Assembly: GCF_014873145.1 (NCBI RefSeq) | Contig: NZ_JADBEK010000001.1 | Span: 10,540,001 to 10,604,000 of the forward strand | From: Nonomuraea angiospora | Lineage (GTDB): Bacteria; Actinomycetota; Actinomycetes; Streptosporangiales; Streptosporangiaceae | Length of the DNA stretch: 64,000 nt | Reading direction: 5' to 3' | Shown: piece by piece, positions 36,192 through 45,317 of the stretch | How the letters are laid out: the number at the start of each line of letters is the position of its first letter | Position numbering within the stretch: the stretch's first letter is position 1 | The notes under the pieces: model-generated | The model's input: the letters and a program-made list of their open reading frames with translations, nothing else | The model's database searches: none | Told to the model about the DNA's origin: nothing | Program-made: the position numbers and the translations under genes

Positions 36192-36998
36192 ATGCGGCCT
36201 CAGTCGGTGATTCTGACGTTCCTCGGCGATCACGTGTACGGCCGCGGGATCTGCGTGTCCTCGGGCAGCTTCATCGAGGCGTTCGCCAAGGTCGGGATCT
36301 CGGAGGAGGCGACGCGTTCGACGCTGACCCGGATGGTCCGCCGCGACCTGCTGCGCCGCCAGCGCTCGGGCCGCCGCATGTACTTCGGGCTCACCCCGAC
36401 GAGCACCGAGGTGCTCAAGGACGGCGAGCGGCGCATCTGGCACAGCGGCGTCGTCAACGACGCGGACGAGGACCGCTGGACGCTGATCGGCTTCTCGCTG
36501 CCCGAGTCCTGGCAGCGGCAGCGGCACGAGCTGCGCTCGCGGCTGGTCTGGGCCGGGTTCGGGCCGCTGCAGAACGGCCTGTGGATCGCTCCCGGCGACG
36601 TGGACGCCGCGCGCGTGATCGAGGACCTCGGCGCGAACGTGAAGGTCTTCGCCGCCGAACCCCGGCACCCCACCGACATGCAGGCGCTGGTCGGGGACGC
36701 CTACGACCTGTCGGGCCTGGGCGAGCGCTACCGGGAGTTCCTGCGCCGCTGGGACCGGGCCGACCCGGCGCCGGACGCGCCCGACGACCTGGCGCGCTCG
36801 CTGACGCTGCTGACCGACTGGCTGCAGGTCATCAGGGCCGATCCGCGGCTACCGCTGCGCTACCTGCCGCACGACTGGCCGGCGGAGAAGGCCCAGCGGG
36901 TCTGCCACGCGCTGCACGAGCGGTTCAGGCCGGAGGCGGGGCGGATCGCGGAGCGGCTCCTCGACGTCGTCCCGGATGAAACTTGGGCAGAACGGTGA
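36192..36998 (+). CDS. PaaX-family transcriptional regulator
   Basis: 268 residues; GGAGGG precedes the ATG. The N-terminal winged HTH (MRPQSVILTFLGDHVYGRGI, then EEATRSTLTRMVRRDLLRRQ) is followed by the PaaX middle domain (WTLIGFSLPESWQRQRHELR and LVWAGFGPLQNGLWIAP) and the C-terminal PaaX_C segment. PaaX proteins bind aryl-CoA thioesters such as phenylacetyl-CoA. It is divergent from the liv operon with 203 bp of A/T-rich spacer and followed by an acyl-CoA ligase, so it probably controls both. Confidence 0.9.
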   Translation: MRPQSVILTFLGDHVYGRGICVSSGSFIEAFAKVGISEEATRSTLTRMVRRDLLRRQRSGRRMYFGLTPTSTEVLKDGERRIWHSGVVNDADEDRWTLIGFSLPESWQRQRHELRSRLVWAGFGPLQNGLWIAPGDVDAARVIEDLGANVKVFAAEPRHPTDMQALVGDAYDLSGLGERYREFLRRWDRADPAPDAPDDLARSLTLLTDWLQVIRADPRLPLRYLPHDWPAEKAQRVCHALHERFRPEAGRIAERLLDVVPDETWAER

Positions 36999-37049
36999 CA
37001 GCGATCGCCCAGTGGCCTAACTTGATGGCTTGAGCGTCAAGGAGCGCCG

Positions 37050-38540
37050 ATGCGGAATCAGGGGATTGGCTCATGGCCCGCACGCCGGGCCCGCATGACG
37101 CCCGGACGGGTGGCGGTGACGTACCGGGGACATGACCGCACGTACCGTGAGTTGAGCGAGCGGACGTACCGGCTGGCCTCGGCGCTCGGCGTGGGCCGCG
37201 GCGAGCGGGTCGCCTTCCTCGGCGTCAACCAGCCCGCGATGGTGGAGACGTTCTTCGCGGCGGGGCTGGTGGGGGCCGTGTTCGTGCCGCTCAACGCCCG
37301 GCTGGCGCGGCCGGAGCTGCGCTTCATCCTGGAGGACGCGCAGGCGTCGGTCCTCGTGCTGGGCGAGGAGCAGGACGGCGAGGGGCTGCCGGGGCGGCAC
37401 GTCAGGGCCGCCGAGTACGAGGCGCTGCTCGCCTCCGGCTCGCCCGAGCCGATCGACGAGCCGGTGCGCCCGGACGACGTGTGCCTGATCATGTACACGT
37501 CGGGGACCACGGGCCGCCCCAAGGGGGCCATGCTCACCCACGCCAACCTGACCTGGAACACCTTCAACCTGCTGGTCGACGTGCCGCTCGCGCACGACGA
37601 GGTCACGCTGGTCAGCGCGCCGCTGTTCCACATCGCGGCGCTGGCCCAGACGCTGGTGCCGACCGTGCTCAAGGGCGGCCGGGTCATCCTGGAGCCCTCC
37701 TTCGACGTGGACCGGACGTTCGACCTGATCGAGGCGGAGCGGGTGACGGTGATGTTCGGGGTGCCGTCGATGTTCGGCTTCCTGACGCGGTCGCCGCGCT
37801 GGGCGGGGGCGGACCTGTCGAGCCTGCGGCACCTGCTGTGCGGGGGCGCGCCGGTGCCCGAGCCGCTGATCCGGGTCTATCAGGAGCGGGGGCTGACGTT
37901 CCTGCAGGGGTACGGCATGACCGAGACGGCGCCCGGCGCCCTCTTCCTCGGGGCCGAGCACTCGATCGACAAGGCGGGCTCGGCCGGCGTGCCGTGCTTC
38001 TTCTCCGACGTGCGGCTGGTCGCGCCCGACGGCTCCCCGGCGGGTCCCGGCGAGCCGGGCGAGGTGTACGTACAGGGGCCCAACGTCATGACCGGCTACT
38101 GGCGGCGGCCGGAGGAGACCGCGAAGGTGCTGTCGGCGGACGGCTGGTTCCGCTCGGGCGACGTCGGCGTCGCCGACGAGGACGGCTACGTGCGCATCTC
38201 CGACCGCCTCAAGGACGTGATCATCTCCGGCGGCGAGAACATCTACCCGGCCGAGGTGGAGAGCGTGCTGTTCGGGCACGACGCGGTCGCCGAGTGCGCG
38301 GTGATCGGCGTGCCGGACGACAAGTGGGGCGAGGTGGGCAAGGCGCTGGTCGTGCCGGCCCAGGACGCCGCGATCGAGCCCGAGGAGCTGCTGGCGTACC
38401 TGGACGGCCGCCTGGCCCGCTTCAAAATCCCGAAATATCTGGAATTCGTCCCTGAATTGCCGAAGAACGCAGCGGGCAAGCTGCTCAAAGCCAACCTCAG
38501 ACAGCTCTACGGGCACGACCTCGACGACCAGAGGAGATGA
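37050..38540 (+). CDS. Acyl-CoA synthetase (AMP-forming)
   Basis: 496 residues behind AAGGAGCG. The AMP-binding motif is MYTSGTTGRPKGAMLTHANL; A5 is QGYGMTETAPGALF, then GWFRSGDVGVADEDGYVRIS, DRLKDVIISGGENIYPAEVE, and the C-terminal Lys motif in PKNAAGKLLK. It activates a carboxylic acid (fatty or aromatic) with ATP and CoA. Its position between the PaaX regulator and a MetE-like gene, opposite a Liv-type importer, suggests the imported acid as substrate. Confidence 0.93.
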   Translation: MRNQGIGSWPARRARMTPGRVAVTYRGHDRTYRELSERTYRLASALGVGRGERVAFLGVNQPAMVETFFAAGLVGAVFVPLNARLARPELRFILEDAQASVLVLGEEQDGEGLPGRHVRAAEYEALLASGSPEPIDEPVRPDDVCLIMYTSGTTGRPKGAMLTHANLTWNTFNLLVDVPLAHDEVTLVSAPLFHIAALAQTLVPTVLKGGRVILEPSFDVDRTFDLIEAERVTVMFGVPSMFGFLTRSPRWAGADLSSLRHLLCGGAPVPEPLIRVYQERGLTFLQGYGMTETAPGALFLGAEHSIDKAGSAGVPCFFSDVRLVAPDGSPAGPGEPGEVYVQGPNVMTGYWRRPEETAKVLSADGWFRSGDVGVADEDGYVRISDRLKDVIISGGENIYPAEVESVLFGHDAVAECAVIGVPDDKWGEVGKALVVPAQDAAIEPEELLAYLDGRLARFKIPKYLEFVPELPKNAAGKLLKANLRQLYGHDLDDQRR

Positions 38541-38547
38541 TCTGCGA

Positions 38548-39648
38548 ATGCGCACCTCGCCGCCGTTCCGCGCGGACCACGTCGGCAGCCTGCTCCGCCC
38601 GCCCGCGCTGCTCCGCGCCCGCGAGACCCTCATGGGTGACGCGCTGCGGGAGGCCGAGGACGAGGCCATCAGAGAGGTGGTACGCCGCCAGGAGGAGATC
38701 GGGCTGCAGAGCGCCACCGACGGCGAGTTCCGGCGGGCCTCGTGGCACATGGACTTCATCTACCGGCTCGGCGGCATCGGCCAGGCCACCGACGAGCACA
38801 TCACGGTGCGCTTCCACAACGAGCAGGGGGACATCGAGTTCACCCCGGCGGCGCTGCGCGTGCACGAGCGGATCCGGCTGAACGAGCCGATCTTCGCCGA
38901 CGACTTCGCCTTCCTGCGCGACACCGCCACCAAGGTCGTGCCCAAGCTGACGATCCCCTCGCCGAGCATGGTCCACTACCGGGGCGGGCCGGCGGCCATC
39001 GACCCCGGGGTCTACCCGGACGTGGAGGAGTTCTGGCGCGACCTGAGCGCGGCCTACGCCGAGCAGGTGCGCAGGATCGGCGCGCTCGGATGCACGTACC
39101 TGCAGTTCGACGACACCAGCCTGGCCTACCTGAACGACCCGGCCCAGCGGGCGGAGCTGAGCTCGCGCGGCGACGACGCCGAGCACATGCACCTGCGCTA
39201 CATCAGGCAGATCAACGCCGCCCTGGCCGCCAAGCCCGCCGGGATGACGATCACCACCCACATGTGCCGGGGGAACTTCCGCTCCTCCTGGGCCGCCTCG
39301 GGCGGCTACGACTTCGTGGCGGAGGCGCTGTTCAGCGAGCTGAAGGTGGACGGGTTCTTCCTGGAGTTCGACGACGAGCGGTCCGGGGGCTTCGAGCCGC
39401 TGCGCTTCGTGCCGCCGGGGAAGATGGTGGTGCTGGGGCTGGTCACGACCAAGCGGGGCGAGCTGGAGTCGAAGGACACGCTCAAGCGGCGGATCGACGA
39501 GGCCGCCAAGTTCGTCGACCTCGACCAGATCTGCCTGTCGCCGCAGTGCGGGTTCTCCTCGACGGTCGAGGGCAACCAGCTCACGGCCGACGAGCAGTTC
39601 GCCAAGCTCCGCCTGATCGTCGAGACGGCCCAGGAGGTCTGGGGCTAG
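38548..39648 (+). CDS. MetE-C-domain (cobalamin-independent methionine synthase-like) protein
   Basis: 366 residues, starting 8 bp after the ligase stop. It corresponds to only the C-terminal catalytic half of MetE: RADHVGSLLRPPALLRAR, QSATDGEFRRASWHMDF, FDDTSLAYLN, and the zinc-ligand-type residues in TTHMCRGN...GFFLEFDDER...LSPQCGFSST. Stand-alone proteins of this kind (YxjG/YxjH-like) are often annotated as methionine synthases; some instead act on other thiol/methyl donors. Coupling to a CoA ligase and PaaX suggests a catabolic methyl- or thiol-transfer role. Confidence in the fold is high and in the reaction low. Confidence 0.85.
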   Translation: MRTSPPFRADHVGSLLRPPALLRARETLMGDALREAEDEAIREVVRRQEEIGLQSATDGEFRRASWHMDFIYRLGGIGQATDEHITVRFHNEQGDIEFTPAALRVHERIRLNEPIFADDFAFLRDTATKVVPKLTIPSPSMVHYRGGPAAIDPGVYPDVEEFWRDLSAAYAEQVRRIGALGCTYLQFDDTSLAYLNDPAQRAELSSRGDDAEHMHLRYIRQINAALAAKPAGMTITTHMCRGNFRSSWAASGGYDFVAEALFSELKVDGFFLEFDDERSGGFEPLRFVPPGKMVVLGLVTTKRGELESKDTLKRRIDEAAKFVDLDQICLSPQCGFSSTVEGNQLTADEQFAKLRLIVETAQEVWG

Positions 39649-39694
39649 CCCCCGCCCGCCCGCCGCGCCCGCCGCGCCCGCCCCCAGCGGTGCT

Positions 39695-40978
39695 TCACCC
39701 GTGGGGGCGGAACGTGACGACCGAGCCCGTGAGGCGGGCCTGCTCGGCGGCCCACACCACGCGGTGGGTCATGAGGCTCTCGAACGCGTCCGAGCGCAGC
39801 GGCGACGGATCGCCCGAGGCGACGGCGGCGAGGAAGGCGTCCACCAGGCCCTCGTCCCCGCCGCCGTGCCCGTCCGCCGCCGAGGGCCCCTCCGAAGCTT
39901 CCGGCGCGCCCGCGTCGGCGGCGGTCGTGTCGACGACCTCCTCCTCGCCCGTGCGGAAGTCCACCACGCGCAGCGTGCGGCCGTCGCCGTCGACGTAGCC
40001 GTGGGTGCCGAACAGCCGCGTCCGCCGGTGCTCCATCGGTGTGAACGCGCTCATCGTGAACGAGCACGTCGCCCCGTCGTCGAACTCCATCACCACCTCC
40101 TGGTGATCGACCACGTCGTTGTCGCACGCGTACACGCACCGCCCGTACGGCCCCACCCGGAGCGCCTCCAGCACGGCCTCCGGCGTGCGCCCGGGCGTGA
40201 CGGCCGACAGCGGCCAGAACTCGCTCTCCGGGTCCCCGAGGCACCCGAGGTACAGCCGCGGCGCCGAGTACGGGCAGGACGCCTCCAGGAGGCAGTCCAC
40301 GCACCGGTCCGCGGCCGACGCGGGGCGGTCCTCGGCGCGGAAGTGGGACAGGGAGCCGAACGACGACACCCGCGCGGGCGGCCGGCCGAAGAGGTGCACG
40401 AGCCAGTCGATGTCGTGGCACGCCTTGGCCAGGAGCATCGGCGCCGAGGTGTCCTGGCGGCGCCAGTGGCCGCGGACGAAGGAGTGCGCCTGGTGCCACC
40501 ACCCCACCGGTTCGAGGTGCTGGACGCTGATCAGCCGCCCGATCCGGCCCGAGTCGAGCAGGTCCCGCACGGCCCGCGTGTAGGGCGTGTACCGCAGCAC
40601 GTGGCACACGGCCAGCATGATCCCGTTGCGCCGGGCGGCCTCGGCGATCCGCGCCGCCTCACCCTCGTTCGGCGCCATCGGCTTCTCCAGGAGAATGTGG
40701 TAACCGAGGTCCGCCAGCGCCACCGCGGGGTCGGTGTGCAGCTGGTCCTGCGTGGCGATGACGGCCGCGTCGGCCAGCCGGTCCGCCGCCGCCAGCTCCT
40801 TCCAGCCGGGGAACGCCGCCCCGGCCGGGACGCCGAACTCCGCCGCGAACGCGGCGCGGCGCCGCGGGTCGGGCTCCGCGACCGCCACCACCCGTCCCGC
40901 GCCCGTGGCGTGCGCGTGGCGGGCGTAGGTCAGCCCTCGCAGGCCGCCGCCGACGACGGCTAGAGTCACCTCAGTCAT
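39695..40978 (-). CDS. Gfo/Idh/MocA-family oxidoreductase
   Basis: 427 residues from the ATG at 40978, behind GGAAGG; 21 further codons upstream overlap the divergent promoter and are not used. The Rossmann start is VAVVGGGLRG-like (TLAVVGGGLRGLTYARHA), with the EKP motif HILLEKPMAPNEGEA and the active-site HDIDW region (ACHDIDWLVHLFGRP). An unusual Cys-rich insertion (CVDCLLEASCPYSAPRLYLGC) lies near the middle, found in some larger family members. It probably oxidises or isomerises a sugar with NAD(P). It is divergent from the ROK regulator, with the same short promoter element as the sugar ABC operon. Confidence 0.88.
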   Translation of the reverse strand: MTEVTLAVVGGGLRGLTYARHAHATGAGRVVAVAEPDPRRRAAFAAEFGVPAGAAFPGWKELAAADRLADAAVIATQDQLHTDPAVALADLGYHILLEKPMAPNEGEAARIAEAARRNGIMLAVCHVLRYTPYTRAVRDLLDSGRIGRLISVQHLEPVGWWHQAHSFVRGHWRRQDTSAPMLLAKACHDIDWLVHLFGRPPARVSSFGSLSHFRAEDRPASAADRCVDCLLEASCPYSAPRLYLGCLGDPESEFWPLSAVTPGRTPEAVLEALRVGPYGRCVYACDNDVVDHQEVVMEFDDGATCSFTMSAFTPMEHRRTRLFGTHGYVDGDGRTLRVVDFRTGEEEVVDTTAADAGAPEASEGPSAADGHGGGDEGLVDAFLAAVASGDPSPLRSDAFESLMTHRVVWAAEQARLTGSVVTFRPHG

Positions 40979-41007
40979 GGAACCTTCCCGACGAAATATC
41001 ATGGAGA

Positions 41008-41019
41008 CCATCATTATTC
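41008..41019. promoter_or_regulatory. CCATCATTATTC element, copy 1
   Basis: It lies in the 72-bp spacer between the divergent oxidoreductase and ROK genes. It matches copy 2 (42213) at 11 of 12 bases, with GGA a few bases upstream in both. It is a candidate binding site for the ROK protein. Confidence 0.5.
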
Positions 41020-41050
41020 GGAGTCGGCTGACTGACGGCAAGGGGTGTCC

Positions 41051-42178
41051 ATGGGCGAGGATCTGAGCGGCGGCGACCTGTCACGGCTCAGGCAGCTCAA
41101 CGCGCTCGCCGTGATCAAGGCGCTGCAGGGCAGGCCCTCGCTCACGCTCACCGAGGTCGCCAAGCGCACCGGCCTGTCGCGCGCCTCCGCCGAGGACGTG
41201 GTCCGCGAGCTGCTGCAGAAGGGCTGGGTCGCGGAGGCGGGCGCCACCGCGGGCGGCGTGGGCCGCCCGGCCAGGCGCTACCGCTTCAGGGCGGACGCGG
41301 GGCGGGTGCTCGGCGTCGACATCGGCGGCCACAAGATCCGCGCCGTCGTCGCCGACCTCGACGGGAACGTCGGCGAGCGGGCCTCCGTCCCGGTGACGCC
41401 GGAGATGGGCAGGCCGGAGCGGCTGGAGGCGGTGGACGCCGCGGTGGCCGCATGCCTGGAGGGCGCCGGCCTGGCCGCGGGCGACGTCTGGGCCGCGGGC
41501 GTCGGCACGACGGGCCTGGTGGACGGCTCCGGCCGGGTGATGCTGTCGGAGGCACTGCCCGAGTGGACCGGCGTCGACCTGGCCGCCCACGTGCGCCGGC
41601 TGGTCCCCGGCCCCGTCCTGGTCGAGAACGACAGCAAGCTCGCCGCCAGGGCCGAGTGCTGGCGCGGCGTGGCCCGCTACGCCAAGGACATGGTGTTCCT
41701 GCTGGCCGGGCTCCGCACCGGCGCCGGCCTGGTCATCGACGGCAAGGTGCACCGGGGCTTCGCCAACGCCTCCGGCGAGGTCGGCGCGCTGCCCGCGCTC
41801 GGCTGGATCCGCGCCCAGGAGCACCTCAAGGCCGCCAGCGGCGAGGCGGGCGACGTGTTCGCGGCGGCCAGGGCGGGCGAGCGGGCGGCCGTCACGGCCG
41901 TGCGCCGCTACGTCAGGGACCTGGCGCTCGGTGTGTCCGCCCTGGTCCTGGCGCTCGACCCGCAGATGGTCGTGGTCGGCGGCGGCTACTCGCGCTCGGC
42001 CGACGTGCTCATCGAGCCGCTCAAGCGCGAGCTGGACCGCTGGTGCATCCGCACGCCGGAGGTCCTCATGTCCGCGCTGGGCGACGAGGCCGTGGTGCTC
42101 GGCGCCGTACGGATCGCGCTCGACGACGTCGAGGACCGCCTGCTCGACGGCCGCACCCCGCTCGTGAGCCATCTGTGA
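41051..42178 (+). CDS. ROK-family transcriptional regulator
   Basis: 375 residues from the ATG at 41051 behind AAGGGG. The N-terminal winged HTH (LNALAVIKALQGRPSLTLTE, VAKRTGLSRASAEDVVRELL) is followed by the ROK sugar-kinase-like fold: GVDIGGHKIRAVVADLDG, ENDSKLAARAECWRG and LRTGAGLVIDGKVHRGFANA. The usual zinc cluster CxCGxxGC after the GE.G motif is absent here (GEVGALPALGWIRAQEHL), as in a minority of ROK regulators. It probably represses the sugar ABC operon directly downstream and the divergent oxidoreductase in the absence of a sugar ligand. Confidence 0.88.
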   Translation: MGEDLSGGDLSRLRQLNALAVIKALQGRPSLTLTEVAKRTGLSRASAEDVVRELLQKGWVAEAGATAGGVGRPARRYRFRADAGRVLGVDIGGHKIRAVVADLDGNVGERASVPVTPEMGRPERLEAVDAAVAACLEGAGLAAGDVWAAGVGTTGLVDGSGRVMLSEALPEWTGVDLAAHVRRLVPGPVLVENDSKLAARAECWRGVARYAKDMVFLLAGLRTGAGLVIDGKVHRGFANASGEVGALPALGWIRAQEHLKAASGEAGDVFAAARAGERAAVTAVRRYVRDLALGVSALVLALDPQMVVVGGGYSRSADVLIEPLKRELDRWCIRTPEVLMSALGDEAVVLGAVRIALDDVEDRLLDGRTPLVSHL

Positions 42179-42212
42179 CAAAGCAAAGCCTTGAAGAAAA
42201 TTTCACTGGACT

Positions 42213-42224
42213 CCATCATTACTC
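42213..42224. promoter_or_regulatory. CCATCATTACTC element, copy 2
   Basis: It lies 27-38 bp before the sugar-binding protein start, just after a GAAAATTTC palindrome (42195-42203). It is the same element as at 41008. Confidence 0.5.
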
Positions 42225-42250
42225 CCACGTTCTAGGAGAGGACACGGGAG

Positions 42251-43504
42251 ATGTGGAAGTCGGCACGGAGCGGTGCTGCGCTCCTTTGCGCGGCGTTGCT
42301 GGCCTCCGCGTGCGCGGGCGGTGAGCAGGCGGGCACGGGCGCGCGGTCGCAGGAGAAGGTGACGCTGTCGTACGGCGTCTGGGACGCCACCCAGCAGGCG
42401 GTCATGCAGGAGCTGGCCGCCGAGTTCACCAAGACGCACCCCAACATCGCCGTCGACGTCCAGGTCACGCCCTGGGCCGACTACTGGACCAAGCTCAAGG
42501 CGGCGGTGACCGGCGGCGCGGCCCCCGACGTCTTCTGGATGAACGGCCCCAACTTCCAGCTCTACGCCTCCAACGGCGTCATCAAGCCCATCGAGGAGCA
42601 GGTCGACACCTCCGTCTACCCCAAGTCCCTGGTCGGCCTCTACACCTACGACGGCAAGCTGTACGGCCTGCCGAAGGACATGGACACCATCGGCGTCTGG
42701 TACAACAAGACGCTCTTCGACGCCGCCAAGGTGAAATATCCGGCAGCCGACTGGACCTGGGCCGACTTCAAGGCCGCCGCCGCCAAGCTCACCGACGCCA
42801 AGAAGGGCGTTCACGCGATCGGCGCGCAGCTCACGAGCTTCCAGGAGTACCAGTACAACACCATCTACCAGGCCGGCGGCCATGTGATCTCGCCCGACGG
42901 CCGGAAGTCCGGCTACGACGACCCCAAGACCATCGAGGGCCTGCGGTTCTGGACCGACCTGATCGCCGCCGGCCAGTCGCCCGACCTCAAGACCATGACC
43001 GACACCGCCCCGATCCAGCTCTTCGAGGCCGGCAAGCTGGCGATGTACTGGGGCGGCTCCTGGGACGTGGCCGAGTTCACCAAGAACGACTACACCAAGG
43101 ACAAGGTGGACGTGGCCCCGCTCCCCAAGGGCGAGAAGCAGGCCACGATCATCCACGGCGTCGCCAACGTCATGTCGGCCAAGACCGAGCATCCGGCCGA
43201 GGCGTGGGAGTTCGTCAAGTTCCTCGGCTCCAAGCCGGCCGCCGATCTGCTGGGCAAGAAGGGGCCGATCCCGGCGTACAACGGCACGCAGAGCGCGTGG
43301 GCGGCCGCCCATCCCGAGCTGAAGCTGCAGGTCTTCCTGGATGCCGTCTCCTACGCGGTGCCGTACCCCGTCTCCAAGAACACCGCCGCCTGGCAGGAGG
43401 CCGAGCTGACCCACCTCACCAAGGCGTGGACCGGCGAGGTGCCGATCGAGAAGGCGGCCGCGGACCTCGCGGCCGGGATGAACGAGCTGCTGGCCAAGGA
43501 GTGA
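42251..43504 (+). CDS. Sugar ABC transporter substrate-binding lipoprotein
   Basis: 417 residues, ATG behind GGGAG. The lipoprotein signal has lipobox LLASAC (Cys at ~21). The mature part is a family 1 solute-binding protein: VTLSYGVWDATQQAVMQELA, GGAAPDVFWMNGPNFQLYAS, YGLPKDMDTIGVWYNKTLFD. It is first in a three-gene importer operon with no ATPase gene. As in many actinomycetes a shared MsiK-type ATPase elsewhere would energise it. The ligand is probably an oligosaccharide, given the adjacent GH30 enzyme. Confidence 0.92.
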   Translation: MWKSARSGAALLCAALLASACAGGEQAGTGARSQEKVTLSYGVWDATQQAVMQELAAEFTKTHPNIAVDVQVTPWADYWTKLKAAVTGGAAPDVFWMNGPNFQLYASNGVIKPIEEQVDTSVYPKSLVGLYTYDGKLYGLPKDMDTIGVWYNKTLFDAAKVKYPAADWTWADFKAAAAKLTDAKKGVHAIGAQLTSFQEYQYNTIYQAGGHVISPDGRKSGYDDPKTIEGLRFWTDLIAAGQSPDLKTMTDTAPIQLFEAGKLAMYWGGSWDVAEFTKNDYTKDKVDVAPLPKGEKQATIIHGVANVMSAKTEHPAEAWEFVKFLGSKPAADLLGKKGPIPAYNGTQSAWAAAHPELKLQVFLDAVSYAVPYPVSKNTAAWQEAELTHLTKAWTGEVPIEKAAADLAAGMNELLAKE

Positions 43505-43505
43505 C

Positions 43506-44453
43506 GTGACCGCCACCGCCGAGAAGCGCCTCACCAGGGCGGCTCACGCGGCGAGGAGACGCCCGTCGCGCACCGAGGCCCTGTGGGGGTACGTGTTCAT
43601 CGCCCCCACCGGGCTCGGGCTCGCGGTCTTCTACCTCTGGCCGGTGCTCCAGACCGCGTACTTCTCCTTCACCGAGTGGGGCGCGTTCGGGGGACACACC
43701 TGGACCGGGCCGGCCAACTACGCCCGCCTCGTCGCCGACCCGGAAGTGGGCCGGGCCGTGCTCAACACGCTCGCCTACACCGGACTGGGCCTGGTGGGGA
43801 TCCCGCTGGCCATCGTGTTCGCCGCGCTGCTCAACCTGCCGGGGCTGCGGGGCGTGGCCGTGTACCGGACGGCCTTCTTCCTGCCCGTGGTCACCATGCC
43901 GGTCGCGGTCGCCATGCTCTGGCGGTGGCTCTACAACGGCGACTACGGCCTGGTCAACCAGGTGCTCGCGCTCGTCGGCGTGGACGGGCCCAACTGGATC
44001 GCCGATCCGGCCACGGCCATGTACGCGCTGGTCGTGGTGGGGATCTGGAGCAGCATCGGCTACAACCTGATCATCTTCCTGGCCGGGATGCAGGCCATCC
44101 CGAAGGAGCTGTACGAAGCGGCGGGCCTGGACGGGGCCGGTCGCGTCCGGCAGTTCTTCTCGGTCACGCTGCCGATGTTGTCGCCGACGGCGTTCTTCAT
44201 CTCGATCGTGTCCGTGATCGGCTCGCTGCAGCTGTTCGACCTGGTCTTCGTGATGACCGGGTCCGGGCAGGCGGCGCGGGCCAACCCGGCGTACTCGCGG
44301 CTCCAGACGGTGGTGCAGCTCTTCTACGAGCGCGCCTTCGTCACCGACGACCGCGGCTACGCCGCCGCCATCGTGATCGCGCTGCTCCTGCTCATCGCGG
44401 CGCTGACGGTCCTGCAGTTCCGGCTCCAGCGCAGGTGGGTGCACTATGTCTGA
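43506..44453 (+). CDS. Sugar ABC transporter permease (MalF type)
   Basis: 315 residues, GTG start 2 bp after the preceding stop. Six membrane helices are visible, and the EAA loop reads ELYEAAGLDGAGRVRQFFSV. The C-terminus overlaps the next gene by 8 bp. Confidence 0.92.
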   Translation: MTATAEKRLTRAAHAARRRPSRTEALWGYVFIAPTGLGLAVFYLWPVLQTAYFSFTEWGAFGGHTWTGPANYARLVADPEVGRAVLNTLAYTGLGLVGIPLAIVFAALLNLPGLRGVAVYRTAFFLPVVTMPVAVAMLWRWLYNGDYGLVNQVLALVGVDGPNWIADPATAMYALVVVGIWSSIGYNLIIFLAGMQAIPKELYEAAGLDGAGRVRQFFSVTLPMLSPTAFFISIVSVIGSLQLFDLVFVMTGSGQAARANPAYSRLQTVVQLFYERAFVTDDRGYAAAIVIALLLLIAALTVLQFRLQRRWVHYV

Positions 44454-45264
44454 GCGTCGTCGGCCGTTCGGCGTACACGTGGTGCTGGCCGCGGCGTCGC
44501 TGGCGATGGTGGCCCCGTTCGTGTGGCAGGCCGTCACCTCGCTCAAGACGCTCAGCGGCGCCACCCGGGTGCCGCCGAGCCTGCTGCCCGAGTGGCGGTG
44601 GGACAACTACGCGAAGGTCTTCGAGCTGCTGCCGTTCGGCGACCAGTTCCTCAACACCGTGGTGATGGCGGCGGGGCGGGTGGCGGGGCAGGTGCTGTTC
44701 TGCTCGATGGCCGCCTACGCCTTCGCCCGGCTGCGCTTTCCCGGCAGGAACCTGCTCTTCGGCGTCTTCCTGTCGGTGCTCATGGTGCCGCCGCAGCTCT
44801 TCGTGATCCCGCAGTACCAGATCATGTCGTCGCTCGGCTGGCTCAACAGCCTGCAGGCGATCATCGTGCCGGGGCTGTTCAGCGCCTTCGGGGTGTTCCT
44901 GCTGCGGCAGTTCTTCCTCGGGCTGCCGCGCGAGCTGGAGGAGGCCGCCCGGCTGGACGGCGCCGGGCCGGTGCGCATCTACTGGTCGATCATGCTGCCG
45001 CTGGCCCGGCCGGGCCTGGTGGCGCTGGCCATCCTGGTGCTGCTGTGGGCTTGGAACGACCTGTTCTGGCCGCTGGTGGTCAACACCGATCCGGACAAGA
45101 TGACGCTGTCGGCGGGGCTGGCCGCGCTCCAGGGCCAGTACCAGACGGACTATCCGGTGCTGATGGCCGGCTCGCTCATCGCCTCGCTCCCGGTGATCGC
45201 CGTCTTCGTGTTCCTGCAGCGGCAGTTCATCCAGGGCATCGCCACCAGCGGCTCGAAGGGCTGA
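44446..45264 (+). CDS. Sugar ABC transporter permease (MalG type)
   Basis: 272 residues. Six helices; the EAA loop reads ELEEAARLDGAGPVRIYWSI and the C-terminal FLQRQFIQGIATSGSKG is the usual MalG-type ending. It is followed by a strong 13-bp hairpin. Confidence 0.92.
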   Translation: MSERRRPFGVHVVLAAASLAMVAPFVWQAVTSLKTLSGATRVPPSLLPEWRWDNYAKVFELLPFGDQFLNTVVMAAGRVAGQVLFCSMAAYAFARLRFPGRNLLFGVFLSVLMVPPQLFVIPQYQIMSSLGWLNSLQAIIVPGLFSAFGVFLLRQFFLGLPRELEEAARLDGAGPVRIYWSIMLPLARPGLVALAILVLLWAWNDLFWPLVVNTDPDKMTLSAGLAALQGQYQTDYPVLMAGSLIASLPVIAVFVFLQRQFIQGIATSGSKG

Positions 45265-45275
45265 CCGCGTCGTGA

Positions 45276-45309
45276 CGAGAGCCCGGGCCGGCACCTGCCC
45301 GGGCTCTCG
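45276..45309. terminator. 13-bp perfect hairpin between convergent sugar operon and GH30 gene
   Basis: CGAGAGCCCGGGC (45276-45288) pairs perfectly with 45297-45309 around an 8-nt loop. There is no T-tract on either side, but its position between two stop codons (45264 and 45318) supports a bidirectional terminator. Confidence 0.75.
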
Positions 45310-45317
45310 CGGCCCGG

